A stretch of DNA of 64,000 nt from Tribonema minus (taxonomy: Eukaryota; Sar; Xanthophyceae; Tribonematales; Tribonemataceae): positions 1,240,001 to 1,304,000 of the forward strand of contig JAFCMP010000334.1 in assembly GCA_017506865.1 (NCBI GenBank), read 5' to 3'. The notes under the pieces are model-generated. The model ran no database searches. It saw only the letters and a program-made list of their open reading frames with translations, and had not been told where the DNA came from. Both the position numbers and the translations under genes were made by a program. Shown piece after piece: positions 1 through 12,614 of this stretch. Numbering within the stretch: position 1 is the first letter of the stretch; each line of letters starts with the position of its first letter.

Positions 1-100
1 AGTCGAGCGCTGCTGCTGCTGCCGATCCTCAGCTCAACGCATCAATGGCCTTCACCATCGCGTGCTGAGCGCCTCTGCCATAGCGTCGCTTTCTGCGTAG

Positions 101-3028
<2,928 letters not shown>

Positions 3029-6000
3029 TGTGGCCAGCCTTGATGTTTGGGTCAACCTGGGCGCTGCCCCCTCGCGCACGTCCGGCCGCAGATCGCGCCG
3101 GAGGTGCTGGCGTTCTACGCCAGGTTTAGGAGCGGCGGCGCCACTTGATGTTGAAGTCATTCTTGAAGTTTGGGTCAGAGGCAGGATGGGGGCGCTGCCC
3201 TAGCGTTAGCGCCACTCCTGGAGTCCCTCGCCTTGAAGTCAGCCCTAACATTAGGGATCAGAGGCGTAGCCAGAGGTCGCGGCATAGCAGGTGCTGTCGC
3301 TCTACGCAATGTTCGGCGGCACAGGCACCTGAAGTTGAGGCCAGCCCTAGGGTTAGCTCGGGGCTAGGGCTGCAAGCGCGCTGCCCGCGGTCAGGCCAGC
3401 TCAGGTCCCGCCGCTCTTCACCAACTTCACAGGTGTTGGCACCTTGACGTCGCAGCCACCCTAGGGCACCTGATGTTGAAGCAACCCTTACGCTAGGGCT
3501 TCGGCTAGGGTACATGGGTGGCGCGCGAGGTCAGGCTATTCAACGCACGGTGCGTCAGCGGCGCGGCACGCCGCGCTTGGCATCACCCCCGTGGCGCCAC
3601 CAAGGGGCTAGCGCTGCCGCACGCATGTGAATGCGACTATGAGCGCCCTTCGGGGTGTGACAGGCGCTGGCGCCGTCATGCGCTAGCCGACGCGGGCGCT
3701 GAGCGCTGCCACACAGGCGTTCCGTCCACGACGACGGAGCCCGCAGTGACGTTTTGGAACGGCTGCAGAGGCTTCGCGCTCGCCCCGCGGCGCTCCGCAG
3801 GCGGTCGACGTGGTCCAGCCCATGAGTCTCAAATGACCACTTCAGCTTTTGTCTTGTTCATTTTGATCAGCTACTCGTTTAGAATCGGCTGCTTTGTCTT
3901 GTTTGATCAGGCTGTCAGCGGATGTGCGCGCTCGAGGGCAGCTTCTTGTGGAGCACTGGGACACCGCATGCGCCCGTACACCATGCCTCTCATGGCAGTG
4001 CTCAGTGGAGGGGGGCTCTGAATGACTGTCACCTGGAAGGAAGCCTTGATTTGACTGCCATTTGCGGCAGTAAACACGTCTACAACTGACGCCAGTGCTC
4101 AGCCTCAGAAGCGGCCAGGAGTGCTGTCGCAGCGGTGCAGCCGTGACAGCACTTACTGCTGTGGGTGCTTACTGGAGCCCAGCATGCAAGGTGGTAATGG
4201 GTGACTGTTGAGCGTCGCGCCGCCCGCACTAACATGCGCGCACATACTTTGCGTTAACGGCTGTCCACGTGCACACGCAGATCACATCTGTAGTACACCA
4301 GACTATTATACACACAAAAGACGCCTGTAATCCGGTGTATGATTTACGGCAACACCATCTGTTTGTGTGTGTGTTGAGAGCGCCGTGCGAGGGTGTCAGT
4401 GAGCTCATGGAACGCGGGCGAGCGACAGTCTTGTGCAGATCAGCAGCAGATGAAGCACGACAGGCACAGGCAGTGAGGAGTCACCGCCTGTACAACATCA
4501 ATCGTGCTTGGAAGGTAGTGCGGACAACGAGAGCCCATGGCAGCAGCAGCAATGCACCGCAGAAGACTCTGTCTCTGACACCACGAGTACACGTGCACAC
4601 TGGACATGCACATGCTCTCACTATGATATACTTCTAATTACCCCAGCATGAGTAAATACTGGGGTAACTTTATCACACAACTCTTGGTGTGCAGACAGCG
4701 ACAGCAGCATAGCATCGTCAACAGGCATGCATACAGCAAGCACCCGCTGCACTGGCAGCAAACCACACCAAGCGCCATATGCTCTCACAACGCTTAGTGC
4801 AGGCACGCTGCATTGTGAACCAGCATGCACACAGCAAGCACCCAGCAAATCTCACCAAGCGCCATATGCTCGCTTTTAAGAAGTGTGAGCAAAATGCATC
4901 AGCAGCGCCACCAGAATGCCTTGCGGTGCCATGCAAAGCCACAGGTGTTAACAAGCCAACGAATGCAGCTGCATGCTGGTGAAGTATGAATATTTACAGA
5001 AGTACCGGGACTGCTAACCAATGTGGCTGGCATCAGCTACTACATTGTGGGTGGCCTTTGTTGGTAAACACCTGCGTGCAATCTGAGACACTGGTGCCTC
5101 ACAAGAACAGCGTGCCAGCGCGTCGCTTCGCCGTGCTGGGCTTCCTTCCGCAACGCCTAGCGCTTCTTTGGTTGCAGCGTCACTCGCGAACGTGACACCT
5201 GCTGGTGGTGCGTCGCCGATCTCTGTTGATGGGGGTGCCACATTGCTCAGCAGCATCTTCAACTTGCGCCAACTTCCTCTTGCGCAGCTGCGCAGTCTGC
5301 CCTAACCTCGACAGCGCGTCGCAGCCCCCAGAGTGCTACAGCTGCCTGGCAAAATCCCCCTTTGCCAACACGCTTGGGCTTCACATGCCATCGGTGCTGA
5401 TGCCTACTTCAATGGTAGGTCGACGCCTGCAGAGATGCATGAAGGGGCACATCACAACAAGATGTTACATAGAGGACGAAGAAGGAAGCAAGGCGGCATG
5501 AGAGACCCCGCATTAAAACAGTGCCGTGCTGCTGTAGCAACAGGGTGATGGGTTCAGAGCACCTGAGCACTTCACCGCGAGCCCTAACCCTAACCCTAAC
5601 CTAACCCTAACCCTAACCCTAACCCTAACCCAAACTTGCCGACCCTTAGAGTCCAAAGCAGCAGGTACATGGCACCAACAAACTGTAGTGATGCACGGCA
5701 CATAGTTGAGCCTTGCACGACAACACAACCCGCTTCACCACCTTCTGCACTACGCGCATTCAAGAGCGCTATCAGTAGCTGCTGAACCTCCTGCGTCGGG
5801 CTACCAGCTGGAGCTGCCTACCGAACACGTGAGACCTTTCCATACTGAACACCCATGCCTCGACTGCTACAATGATTACACACAGAAGTCTTTTGACTAC
5901 TGTGGATACAATGGCACTGTTTGACTCGTGGCGAATGACTGCAGCAGCGGCAACCACGTTATTGGTGGAAGGCACTTGCGGCTAACCATCCCTTGTCACC

Positions 6001-6670
6001 TCAAGCTCTACGATCTTTCGATTCATTTCCACAGACACATTGTACAGTGGCACCTAGCCGCGCCTCAGATGCGCACTACATAGTAGCTCGGGGGTCGCCG
6101 GCGTGGTGGCTCAAGTAGGGGCATGGTGAAGGATGCCCTGCATGAGGTACAACTCTGCTCGTTAGCACCGAGAGGTGCGGCAGCGCTCGCGGTGGCGCTG
6201 ATGGTGGCGAGGGTTCATCAGGCAGCAAGGGGATGGGAGATGCTGGCTGTGAGCAGGAGCTGCGGAGTCGCGTGTGGTGAGGATACGGCTTTGGGCAGCA
6301 GCAGGGGATATTGGAACATGGGGATACGGATAGCATCAGGGCACACTGTAGATCGTTTGCTTGCACACGCAAGAAAGAGAACCTCGGCCAGGCACGTCAG
6401 CGGCGTGCTTAGGCAAGGAATCGAGGACCGGGCGCCTCTGGCCCAAATGTATACTAGAGGCATAACCGCGGTCCTCCGGCGTTTTCGCTCAAGAGATGGA
6501 GACATCGGCTACGATAGGTGTGGCTCAGACTGGGTGCCGCTGTGTCTGCCCCCCATGAGTCTAGTACAAGCCTGCAACGCAGGGCTCTAAGGGCCCGTTC
6601 GATTTTAGTTTTTTGCAATCTTATCCAACGCATCAAGCCCACCTTGGGGCTGCTATAAATACAAGATCAT
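3029..6670. other. Spacer without a supported gene
   Basis: 3058-3150 is a decayed tandem copy of the AAA ATPase terminal exon, including its stop codon. 4724-4787 and 4823-4869 are two imperfect copies of a segment containing CAGCAAGCACCC and ACCAAGCGCCATATGCTC. A CCCTAA array lies at 5583-5633. The open frames here begin at non-ATG codons, are rich in rare residues and match nothing I recognise. The rest shows no recognisable feature. Confidence 0.6.
5583..5633 (-). repeat. Interstitial telomere-like (CCCTAA)n array
   Basis: About eight near-perfect CCCTAA units with one shortened unit (CCTAA). They lie inside single-copy-looking sequence, so this is interstitial rather than a chromosome end. 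The unit suggests TTAGGG-type telomeres in this organism. Confidence 0.85.
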
Positions 6671-8890
6671 AAGTACAAGCTGTCTATCTGGCAGCGCACG
6701 GCCCAGCCTTACAGCAAGCGCGACTCCCAACACGGCATGGCGGCCTTGGCATTACCAGCGCCTGCGACATCGCTGATGCTGCGTATGTGGCGGGCGCGTT
6801 GCAAGCGCTGCAACCAGCACTCTCTGGATGGGCGGGGGTGCTGCAGCAGGCGGCTCCTCAAGCGGCTGCAGACAACGCTGCTGAGGATGCGGCAACACAA
6901 GCGGCACCGGCAGCAGCGGCAGCAGCACCAGCACCAGCAGCATCAGCAGCGGCAACTGTTACAGCGGCAGCGGCGGTTGCCAGTGGAGGCGCGACCGCTC
7001 CGGCAGCGGCAACTGCATCAGCGGCTGGCCGCGCTTATGGCGCAGCCATTCCGGCAACACACGACGCAGCTGCCGCTGGATCAGGGGCAGCGGCGGCAGC
7101 ACAGGCGGCACCAGCGGCAGCAGCAGCAGCGGCGGCGCACGGCGCAACTACTCCGGCGGCAGCAGCAGCGGCGGCAGCAGCAGCTGCTCCAGCATCAGAG
7201 GCTGCTGCAGCAGCGGCAGCACATGTTGCACCTCAAGTGGCCTCGGCGGCATCACTAACTGCAGCATCAACAGCAGCGGCTGCGGGCATAGGCAACACAG
7301 CTGCTACAGGCCCTACTAGCCTAAGGGCTGCTGCAGCACCTGCAACAGGAGCAGCGTCGGCAGGCGGCGCCGCAACCGTGCCGGCTGCGACAGCGGCAAT
7401 GGCGGTGGCAGCGGCCAATGCGGCAGGTGCTGCACCAACACCTGCGGCAGCAGCAACACCACTGGCAGCAGCAGCAACGGCAGGCGGCACAGCTGCAGCA
7501 CCAGCGCACGCAGCAGCGGCAGCCGTCAATGCAGGCGCTGCGCGTTCCACACCAGCAATGCTACAAGGCGCAGCAGCAGCAGAGGTGGCGCGCCTGCCCC
7601 TCATGCGGACGATCGCCACAGCTGCCACATCTCTACGTGCAGCAACAGGTGACAAGCTGGAACATATACTGCCACCAGCGCTAACGCCACTGCAGCAGCA
7701 ACCACCTACGCAGCAGCCGCCGCTGCGGCCGACAGCAGGTGGTGGCACTGGTGCGGATGCTGCTTGCGTACTTGACGCCAGTGCTCTGCAGTTGCAGTGT
7801 AGCCTGAAGCGCCCCAATCAGAGTGCGCTTGCAGATGCCGTCGCTACCGAGCTTGCAGATAAGGTGGAGGCGGACCTGCAACAGCTGCCGCAGGGCACGC
7901 AACGCACGCAAGCACTTGCGCGATTCCGGTCGCAGCGCCACATGCACTCGATCGGCATGGCATTCCTCAACGAGCCCATGTACTCCACAACGGCTTCGTT
8001 CGATGGCCTATCCTGGCAGCTGGCCGTCAAACGCGCCATCGGAGTAGAGGAGCAGACGGCAGGCTGCAAGCTGTGCGGGAAGTCGCCGGGCGGCACCCTG
8101 CATGCACGGCTGTGTCAAGCGCCACGCGTCAAGGCGCACGACACCATTGTCCACAATAGCGTCAAGAGGGCCACGCAGCGCCTCCTGCGGCAATACCTCA
8201 AAACGGGACTGGTGGACGAGGACTACACGCCGTTTCTGGGGTCCGCCGGGCCGCCGGGGAGTTGCAGGATGGACATCGTGCTGCCTGCCGACGCCTTCCC
8301 GGTGACCGGCTACGACGACCCGACACGCCACCTACCGCTCATGGTGGACGTTACCTGCTTCGAGGCACAGGTGGCGTCGCGGGCGGCGAAGACTGCAGCA
8401 GACCCCGAGCGATGCTGCCGCAACCAAGAGGCCGCCAAGACTACCCACTATTCTGGTCATTATGATCAGAATTGCTACAAACTTGCCACTTTGGCAATAG
8501 GGTCATTTGGCAGCATCGGGGAGCAGGGGCGGAAGCTGCTGGAGGCTGTGGCGACGGAGTATGCCAGCAGGATGTCAGTGCCCGGAGGAGCGCGCCCTAA
8601 AGCTCTCAAGGGCATCGCCCTGGCGCGCTTACGCTCGGCACTGTCGGCAGCGCTCCACATGGCGTACTCTGGCCGTTTCATGACACACATGGCAGAATCC
8701 AGGGGGGGGGGGCACATGGAGGAGGACGTAGGGGAGGACCCCGAGATGCCATTTGGCGGCGGCGGCGTTTGAGTGGTTGTCGTTGCGACACTTTCAGACT
8801 GTCATACGACATGTAGATTCCTTACAGCTAGATGCCAATCATCTGGGCTTTTTTGCGCCCTGAGCGAGAATTAATAAAAAGTACAAGCTG
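6671..8890 (+). mobile_element. 5'-truncated non-LTR retrotransposon (LINE) with restriction-like endonuclease domain
   Basis: The segment keeps only the 3' part of a LINE open reading frame, ends in an AT-rich tail with AATAAA, and is bracketed by the 12-base direct repeat AAGTACAAGCTG at 6671-6682 and 8879-8890. Loss of the 5' end plus a short flanking direct repeat is the signature of target-primed reverse transcription. The right-hand repeat overlaps one arm of the inverted repeat at 8838-9018 by 7 bases, so the exact 3' boundary is uncertain. Confidence 0.65.
6673..8772 (+). pseudogene. Reverse-transcriptase C-terminal tail plus zinc finger and endonuclease-like domain
   Basis: An open frame of 699 codons runs from a stop at 6670 to TGA at 8770-8772. 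It lacks an upstream ATG, so I read it as the remnant of a longer polyprotein. Residues 18-27 (LPTRHGGLGI) followed by an Ala-rich helix are the conserved end of LINE-type reverse transcriptases; the catalytic palm is missing. Residues about 38-270 are almost pure Ala with Gly, Pro and Thr, an unusually long linker. C465-x2-C468-x8-H477-x3-C481 is a CCHC finger like the one before restriction-like endonuclease domains of R2/NeSL-type elements. R532-x-D534, D559-V-T and K589-x3-Y593 resemble the PD-(D/E)XK core. The C-terminal part is intact, with no internal stop. Product activity is unlikely without the polymerase. Confidence 0.7.
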
Positions 8891-9018
8891 GTGTGTTTCA
8901 TCGCGATGCATGACCTTGCACGCGTGTGTGTGCATGCATGCTCCCGATGCCATTGCATGATTGGATGCAATGTACTTTTTATTAATTCTCGCTCAGGGCG
9001 CGAAAAAGCCCAGATGAT
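8838..9018. repeat. 48-bp inverted repeat around an 85-base spacer
   Basis: 8838-8885 and 8971-9018 are reverse complements with one mismatch out of 48 (T against C in the run after GGGCTTTTT). The arm contains CGCCCTGAGCGAGAATTAAT and ends AAAAAGTACA. The left arm is the 3' end of the LINE; the right arm would then be a second, extremely short LINE tail in opposite orientation. The spacer holds GT/GCATGC-rich sequence. As RNA or single-stranded DNA it would form a long hairpin. Confidence 0.9.
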
Positions 9019-9511
9019 GGTCTAATTTGATGCTGCTGTACGGATTCTGCATGTCGTGTGACTTCTGAACGTGTCTCAACGACAACAACTCAAACGCCGC
9101 CGCCGCCAAATGGATGCATGTACATGTATGGCGGCCGCCTTGGAGCCAAAGCGCATACAGTGCGACCACGCAAAACCGCATGGTGAGACTTGGTTCACAT
9201 CGTTTTCGTTATTGCTAAGGTATAGTACCATGTGCTTCCGTTACCAGTGCAGCTCACAGCCAACAAATGATGATGGCGATTCACAGCTTTACAAGATTAC
9301 GGTTAGTATAAAATCATGGTATTTGGTGAAGATCAAGTACCTCAACATGTACGATTGGAGCAACGACCCTGATTTCTTGTCAAACAATTCCGATGCACAT
9401 CTCACAAGTGGCCACGCACCGGATTACCAGGATACCCTAACCCCTAACCCTGACACCAGGATATGGCTTGACTGGCTGGACCACCGAACTTGCACAATGT
9501 TCTGCACTCAC
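9019..9511. other. Spacer or intron without a supported gene
   Basis: Low-GC sequence downstream, in its own sense, of the minus-strand exon at 9512-9938, so it probably includes that gene's next intron. A short CCCTAA run (CCCTAACCCCTAACCCTGAC) sits at about 9434-9453. I could not find the following exon. Confidence 0.4.
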
Positions 9512-9938
9512 CAAGAGGGATCAGGTCATTGACATGCTCGGCCACCCACACTGTAAAAGACAGCACCACCATGAAGAGAGCGACTCCACCTGCAAAAGCG
9601 CGCCACTTGAATCTGCCATGACGGAATCCTCGGACGTCTGCGAAGAAATGATCCAAAAGCACTGGGGCAGGACAAGGACAGCGAGAAGCGAAGCGGGTTG
9701 CGTCATCTTGCTCACCGTACTCTGCTGAAGGGTTGCGCTCCTCCATCTTCTCCCTGTACATGGCAGGATCGGCACGAATACTGTACGCGCCAGCCACCGC
9801 GGCCTCCATGGCGACCAAGCATATTTGGGCCATTTGCGCTACCAGCTCATGACCCTTCCAGCGCATGAAAAACGTCCGCAGAACAGCAAAAGTAATAGCG
9901 ACCGCCAGAGAGAACTTCGCTACCATTGCTGCCTGCGG
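9512..9938 (-). CDS. Exon of an unrecognised two-helix membrane protein
   Basis: On the minus strand a strong acceptor (T9-ATTCCAG) opens an exon at 9938, and a consensus donor GTGAGT at 9511 closes it at 9512. The open frame encodes two hydrophobic segments, VAKFSLAVAITFAVLRTFF near the start and FAGGVALFMVVLSFTVWVA near the end. Between them lies a polar, Arg/Glu-rich region with a CPCP motif. This suggests an integral membrane protein whose other exons I could not place. No family is recognised. Composition is less GC-rich than the neighbouring genes. Confidence 0.5.
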
Positions 9939-10028
9939 CTGGAATAAAAAAAAAGGTTTGTGAAAGTTGAAGTTGACATTCAAAGAATAAACTCATCGCA
10001 TGACTGCCGGGGGGGGGAGAAAGGCGAT

Positions 10029-10547
10029 GGACGGACTCTCGATTCGGCCGAGCACGGACAGGTGGTGGACTTCATCCTCTTCCGAGTGAGGCCCGAAACC
10101 AACACCAGGCAATAGACCCTGGCACTCCTCTTCATCAAGTACGTTGTCGGTCTGGCTGCGGCGACGATGGGAGCAGCTGTGGTGGCCAAGATTGCTACAA
10201 CACTTGCTGAGGCGTGCAACCGTCGTATTCGCCCTGACTTGATCACTGCGGACGATTTGGCCGTGGCGAATCGGTGGTCCAGCTCCCTCTTCCCCCACTC
10301 CCCCCCCTCCGCCCCACTCCCCCCCACCCCCACTACCCCACTACCCCCACTCCCCCCACTACCACTCCCCCCACTGCCCCCACTGACCCCACTAGCCCCA
10401 CTCTTCACTGACCCCGCCGCCCCCGCTCCCCCCACTACGTATACCCTCACTGACCCCCTTGCCCCCACTGACCCCGCTGCTCCCTCTGTCCTCTTGTTTC
10501 ACTCTCCCACGCTCCCACTTCCCAAACTGCCCCATAATCCCTGTTAG
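10029..10547 (+). CDS. Possible membrane-protein fragment with Pro-rich tail and one in-frame TAG
   Basis: One frame reads ..DSAEHGQVVDFILFR, meets TAG at 10113-10115, and resumes as TLALLFIKYVVGLAAATM followed by AVVAKIATTLAEACNRR. It then runs into a Pro/Leu/Thr-rich tail ending at 10547. Both sides of the stop look protein-like. A 30-base segment 10086-10115 that begins GTGAGG and ends TAG could be removed in frame, deleting the stop. Either this is a minute intron or the locus is a pseudogene. The Pro-rich tail is simply the translation of the C-rich tract, so the real end is uncertain. No family is recognised. Confidence 0.35.
10280..10505 (+). repeat. C-rich low-complexity tract (CCCCCACT/CCCCACTGAC units)
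   Basis: Degenerate units of C4-6-ACT and C4-ACTGAC run for over 200 bases with almost no G on this strand. The G-rich complement has many G-runs of four or more and could form quadruplexes. Confidence 0.85.
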
Positions 10548-11639
10548 GATCTGATGTCACACCTTTGAGCCACAAGTAGCAACGGCCAGCACTTTGGTCT
10601 CTGATAGCATTGCAGTGTGTTTATGCACACACATCAGGAGACTGGCGCACCCCAGTTCCCACATTGGCAATCACTTGATCAAGACAGGTACCGAGACGCG
10701 TTGTATCGACAACACCTGGGCGCACAGGTCAAACACAGTGCATGGCAAAGTAGAAGGGGTGGCAAGTGGGGCGCATTGCATGTGGTGGCATGCTTCAGCA
10801 TCATGATGATCTGGAGGCAATCTTGCACGTGGCACTCACTTGCACGACTCAGGGTGATCCTGGGGGTCGCGCCTCAATCTGCCCAGCGCCCAAACTTCTG
10901 ATGAAATGTAAGTGCTCAGCTCGGGCGCCAAAGGATCGATGTGCGAGTGCAGACCTGTCGACACCCAACGCCAGTTCAGGGCACGACGATGCACGCGGTG
11001 CCCCAGGGGAGCATAGCCAAGCGACAGATTCAATGAGGGGACGACAGTTCAATTTCAGAGAGGACGACACTACCATCTGGTGACACTCGCAATGAGCGCG
11101 GCACAGTCGCATGCACACGCGGCAAACGCCAGAAGAGGACGACACTACCATCTGGTGACACTCGCAACGAGCGCGACACAGTCGCATGCACACGCGGCAA
11201 ACGCAACTTAATGCCAGTGGTGCGCAATGAGCCAAGCAGAGCGGAGCAGCAGCAGAGGACACGGCGGCCGCGCAGAAGAACATTCTGGGATACGTCCCCG
11301 TCGTAATTGCCAATGTGCACGTGTACTGTCAAGCGATGCACAAAAGAGGGGGGGGAGGGGGGGGGGGGGCTGCGGACCTCGCACGCCGAGCTCTCTTAAC
11401 ACGCACAGAGAGAGAGCTTGAACCGACTACCTCAGAAGTATAAGCTGCGCGCATGTAGCGCTGCACCGCGGACGCCCGCGCAACGCTCGCTGCCGCCCAC
11501 TGTACCGGTGAACGCCGCCGCGTGTTACGACTATGTACTTAAACGCGGAGCGCAGCGAGAGTGCTTGCACCGGTGCACACGCCGTGGTCGTCCGGAACTG
11601 TATCTCTACTCAAACGGCCCCGCCGTAAAAGGGGGGGCC
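10548..11639. other. Spacer with a 75-bp tandem duplication
   Basis: No supported gene. 11060-11134 and 11135-11206 are two copies of a 75-base unit starting GAGGACGACACTACCATCTGG with only a few differences. A run of 20 or more G at 11345-11370 is interrupted by A. Open frames here are short and inconsistent between strands. Confidence 0.6.
11060..11206 (+). repeat. 75-bp unit duplicated in tandem
   Basis: The second copy follows the first directly and differs at only a few positions (GCAATGAGCGCGG against GCAACGAGCGCGA, plus the end of the unit), so the duplication is recent. Confidence 0.9.
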
Positions 11640-12614
11640 CTACACGCAGTCGATGGCCTCCTTGCCGCCTGACGGCGCCAGAACCCCCGGCGCCGCCCAG
11701 CGTAAGAGCCAGCCAGGCAACCACCTGGCCCTCCTCGCCGTGCCGCTGGAGGCGGCGGCAGCGGCAGCGACGGTGGCGCACGGCGCCGCGCCACGTCGTA
11801 AAGGCGCCGCTGCTGGCGCGCGCGCTGCCGCCGCCGCCGGGTGTGCCGCCGCCGCCTCCTCGCGCGCCGCTGCTGTCGTTGCTGTCGCCGCCGCGCCGCG
11901 CAGTGAGTGGCACGACAGCGGCGATGACGCCCCCGAAGCTGCTGAAGTGGAGGTGCACTCCTCCCTCCACGGCACGGTGCAGGAGTCATTGTGGCGCCGG
12001 TTCTCGAGCAGCTTGCTCGCAGACGCCATGCGCATGAACAGCCCCTCCTGCATCAGCCAGGTGCCGCTGTTGGTGGAAAAGATGGTCAGAACCGGTCCCT
12101 CCAAGCACCGAATAGGGGAGTCCGGCGACAGCGCCATGGGCAGCAGCATGCGTATGCACTCCGTGGCCTTGCTGCTGACGACCAGCATGTCCGTTGTGTA
12201 CACCGTGCCGCCCTCCGCAATGGAGACATCTATGCCCCCTGCGCGAGCTAGGTAGTTGATCGACCTGAAGGTTGGGATCGCGAGGAACTCCACTCCTGCC
12301 GAGGTGCACTGCCAGCGGCGCAGCTGGTCGATGTCGTCGCTACCGCTGCTGCTGCTGCACGATGCGTCGCCGCACCCGCCGTCCAGCACCTCGATGACCA
12401 GAGGCTGGTTGTCGCTGATGGCTGCATGCAACGAGAGCGATGCTTGGGGCACACCGAAGCCAACGAAGACCGTGCCTCGATGTTTTCTGCATGGAGATGA
12501 GCCGCCGCTACCGCCGCTGCTGCTGCTGCTGCTGCTGCTGGACCCTCTGCCAGCACTGCTGCTGCCGGGGCGCGCACGCTTCCGTGATTGCCGTGTTGAT
12601 TGCCCAAACAACAT
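11640..12614 (-). CDS. Unrecognised protein with Ser-rich N terminus and Ala-rich C terminus
   Basis: An uninterrupted frame starts at ATG 12614 and stops at 11640, giving 324 aa. Residues after MLFGQS are basic (RQSRKRARPG), then come a Ser run and Gly/Ser. A central, complex region of about 150 residues follows (GTVFVGFGVPQASLSLHA, VIEVLDGGCGDASC, GGIDVSIAEGGTVY, GPVLTIFSTNSGTW) that looks like a folded domain. The last 100 residues are Ala/Arg-rich. The frame remains open for about 110 bases upstream of the ATG but has no other ATG. I recognise no family. The Ala-rich end may be intron read-through, since a donor could fall near residue 200. Confidence 0.45.
   Translation of the reverse strand: MLFGQSTRQSRKRARPGSSSAGRGSSSSSSSSSGGSGGSSPCRKHRGTVFVGFGVPQASLSLHAAISDNQPLVIEVLDGGCGDASCSSSSGSDDIDQLRRWQCTSAGVEFLAIPTFRSINYLARAGGIDVSIAEGGTVYTTDMLVVSSKATECIRMLLPMALSPDSPIRCLEGPVLTIFSTNSGTWLMQEGLFMRMASASKLLENRRHNDSCTVPWREECTSTSAASGASSPLSCHSLRGAAATATTAAAREEAAAAHPAAAAARAPAAAPLRRGAAPCATVAAAAAASSGTARRARWLPGWLLRWAAPGVLAPSGGKEAIDCV

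Noticed and set aside
3518..4021. 167-aa plus-strand open frame
   Set aside because: Opens with GTG rather than ATG, has no family-like motif and biased composition.
5583..5633. CCCTAA array as a chromosome end
   Set aside because: Unique sequence continues on both sides and similar arrays occur at several internal sites, so it is interstitial.
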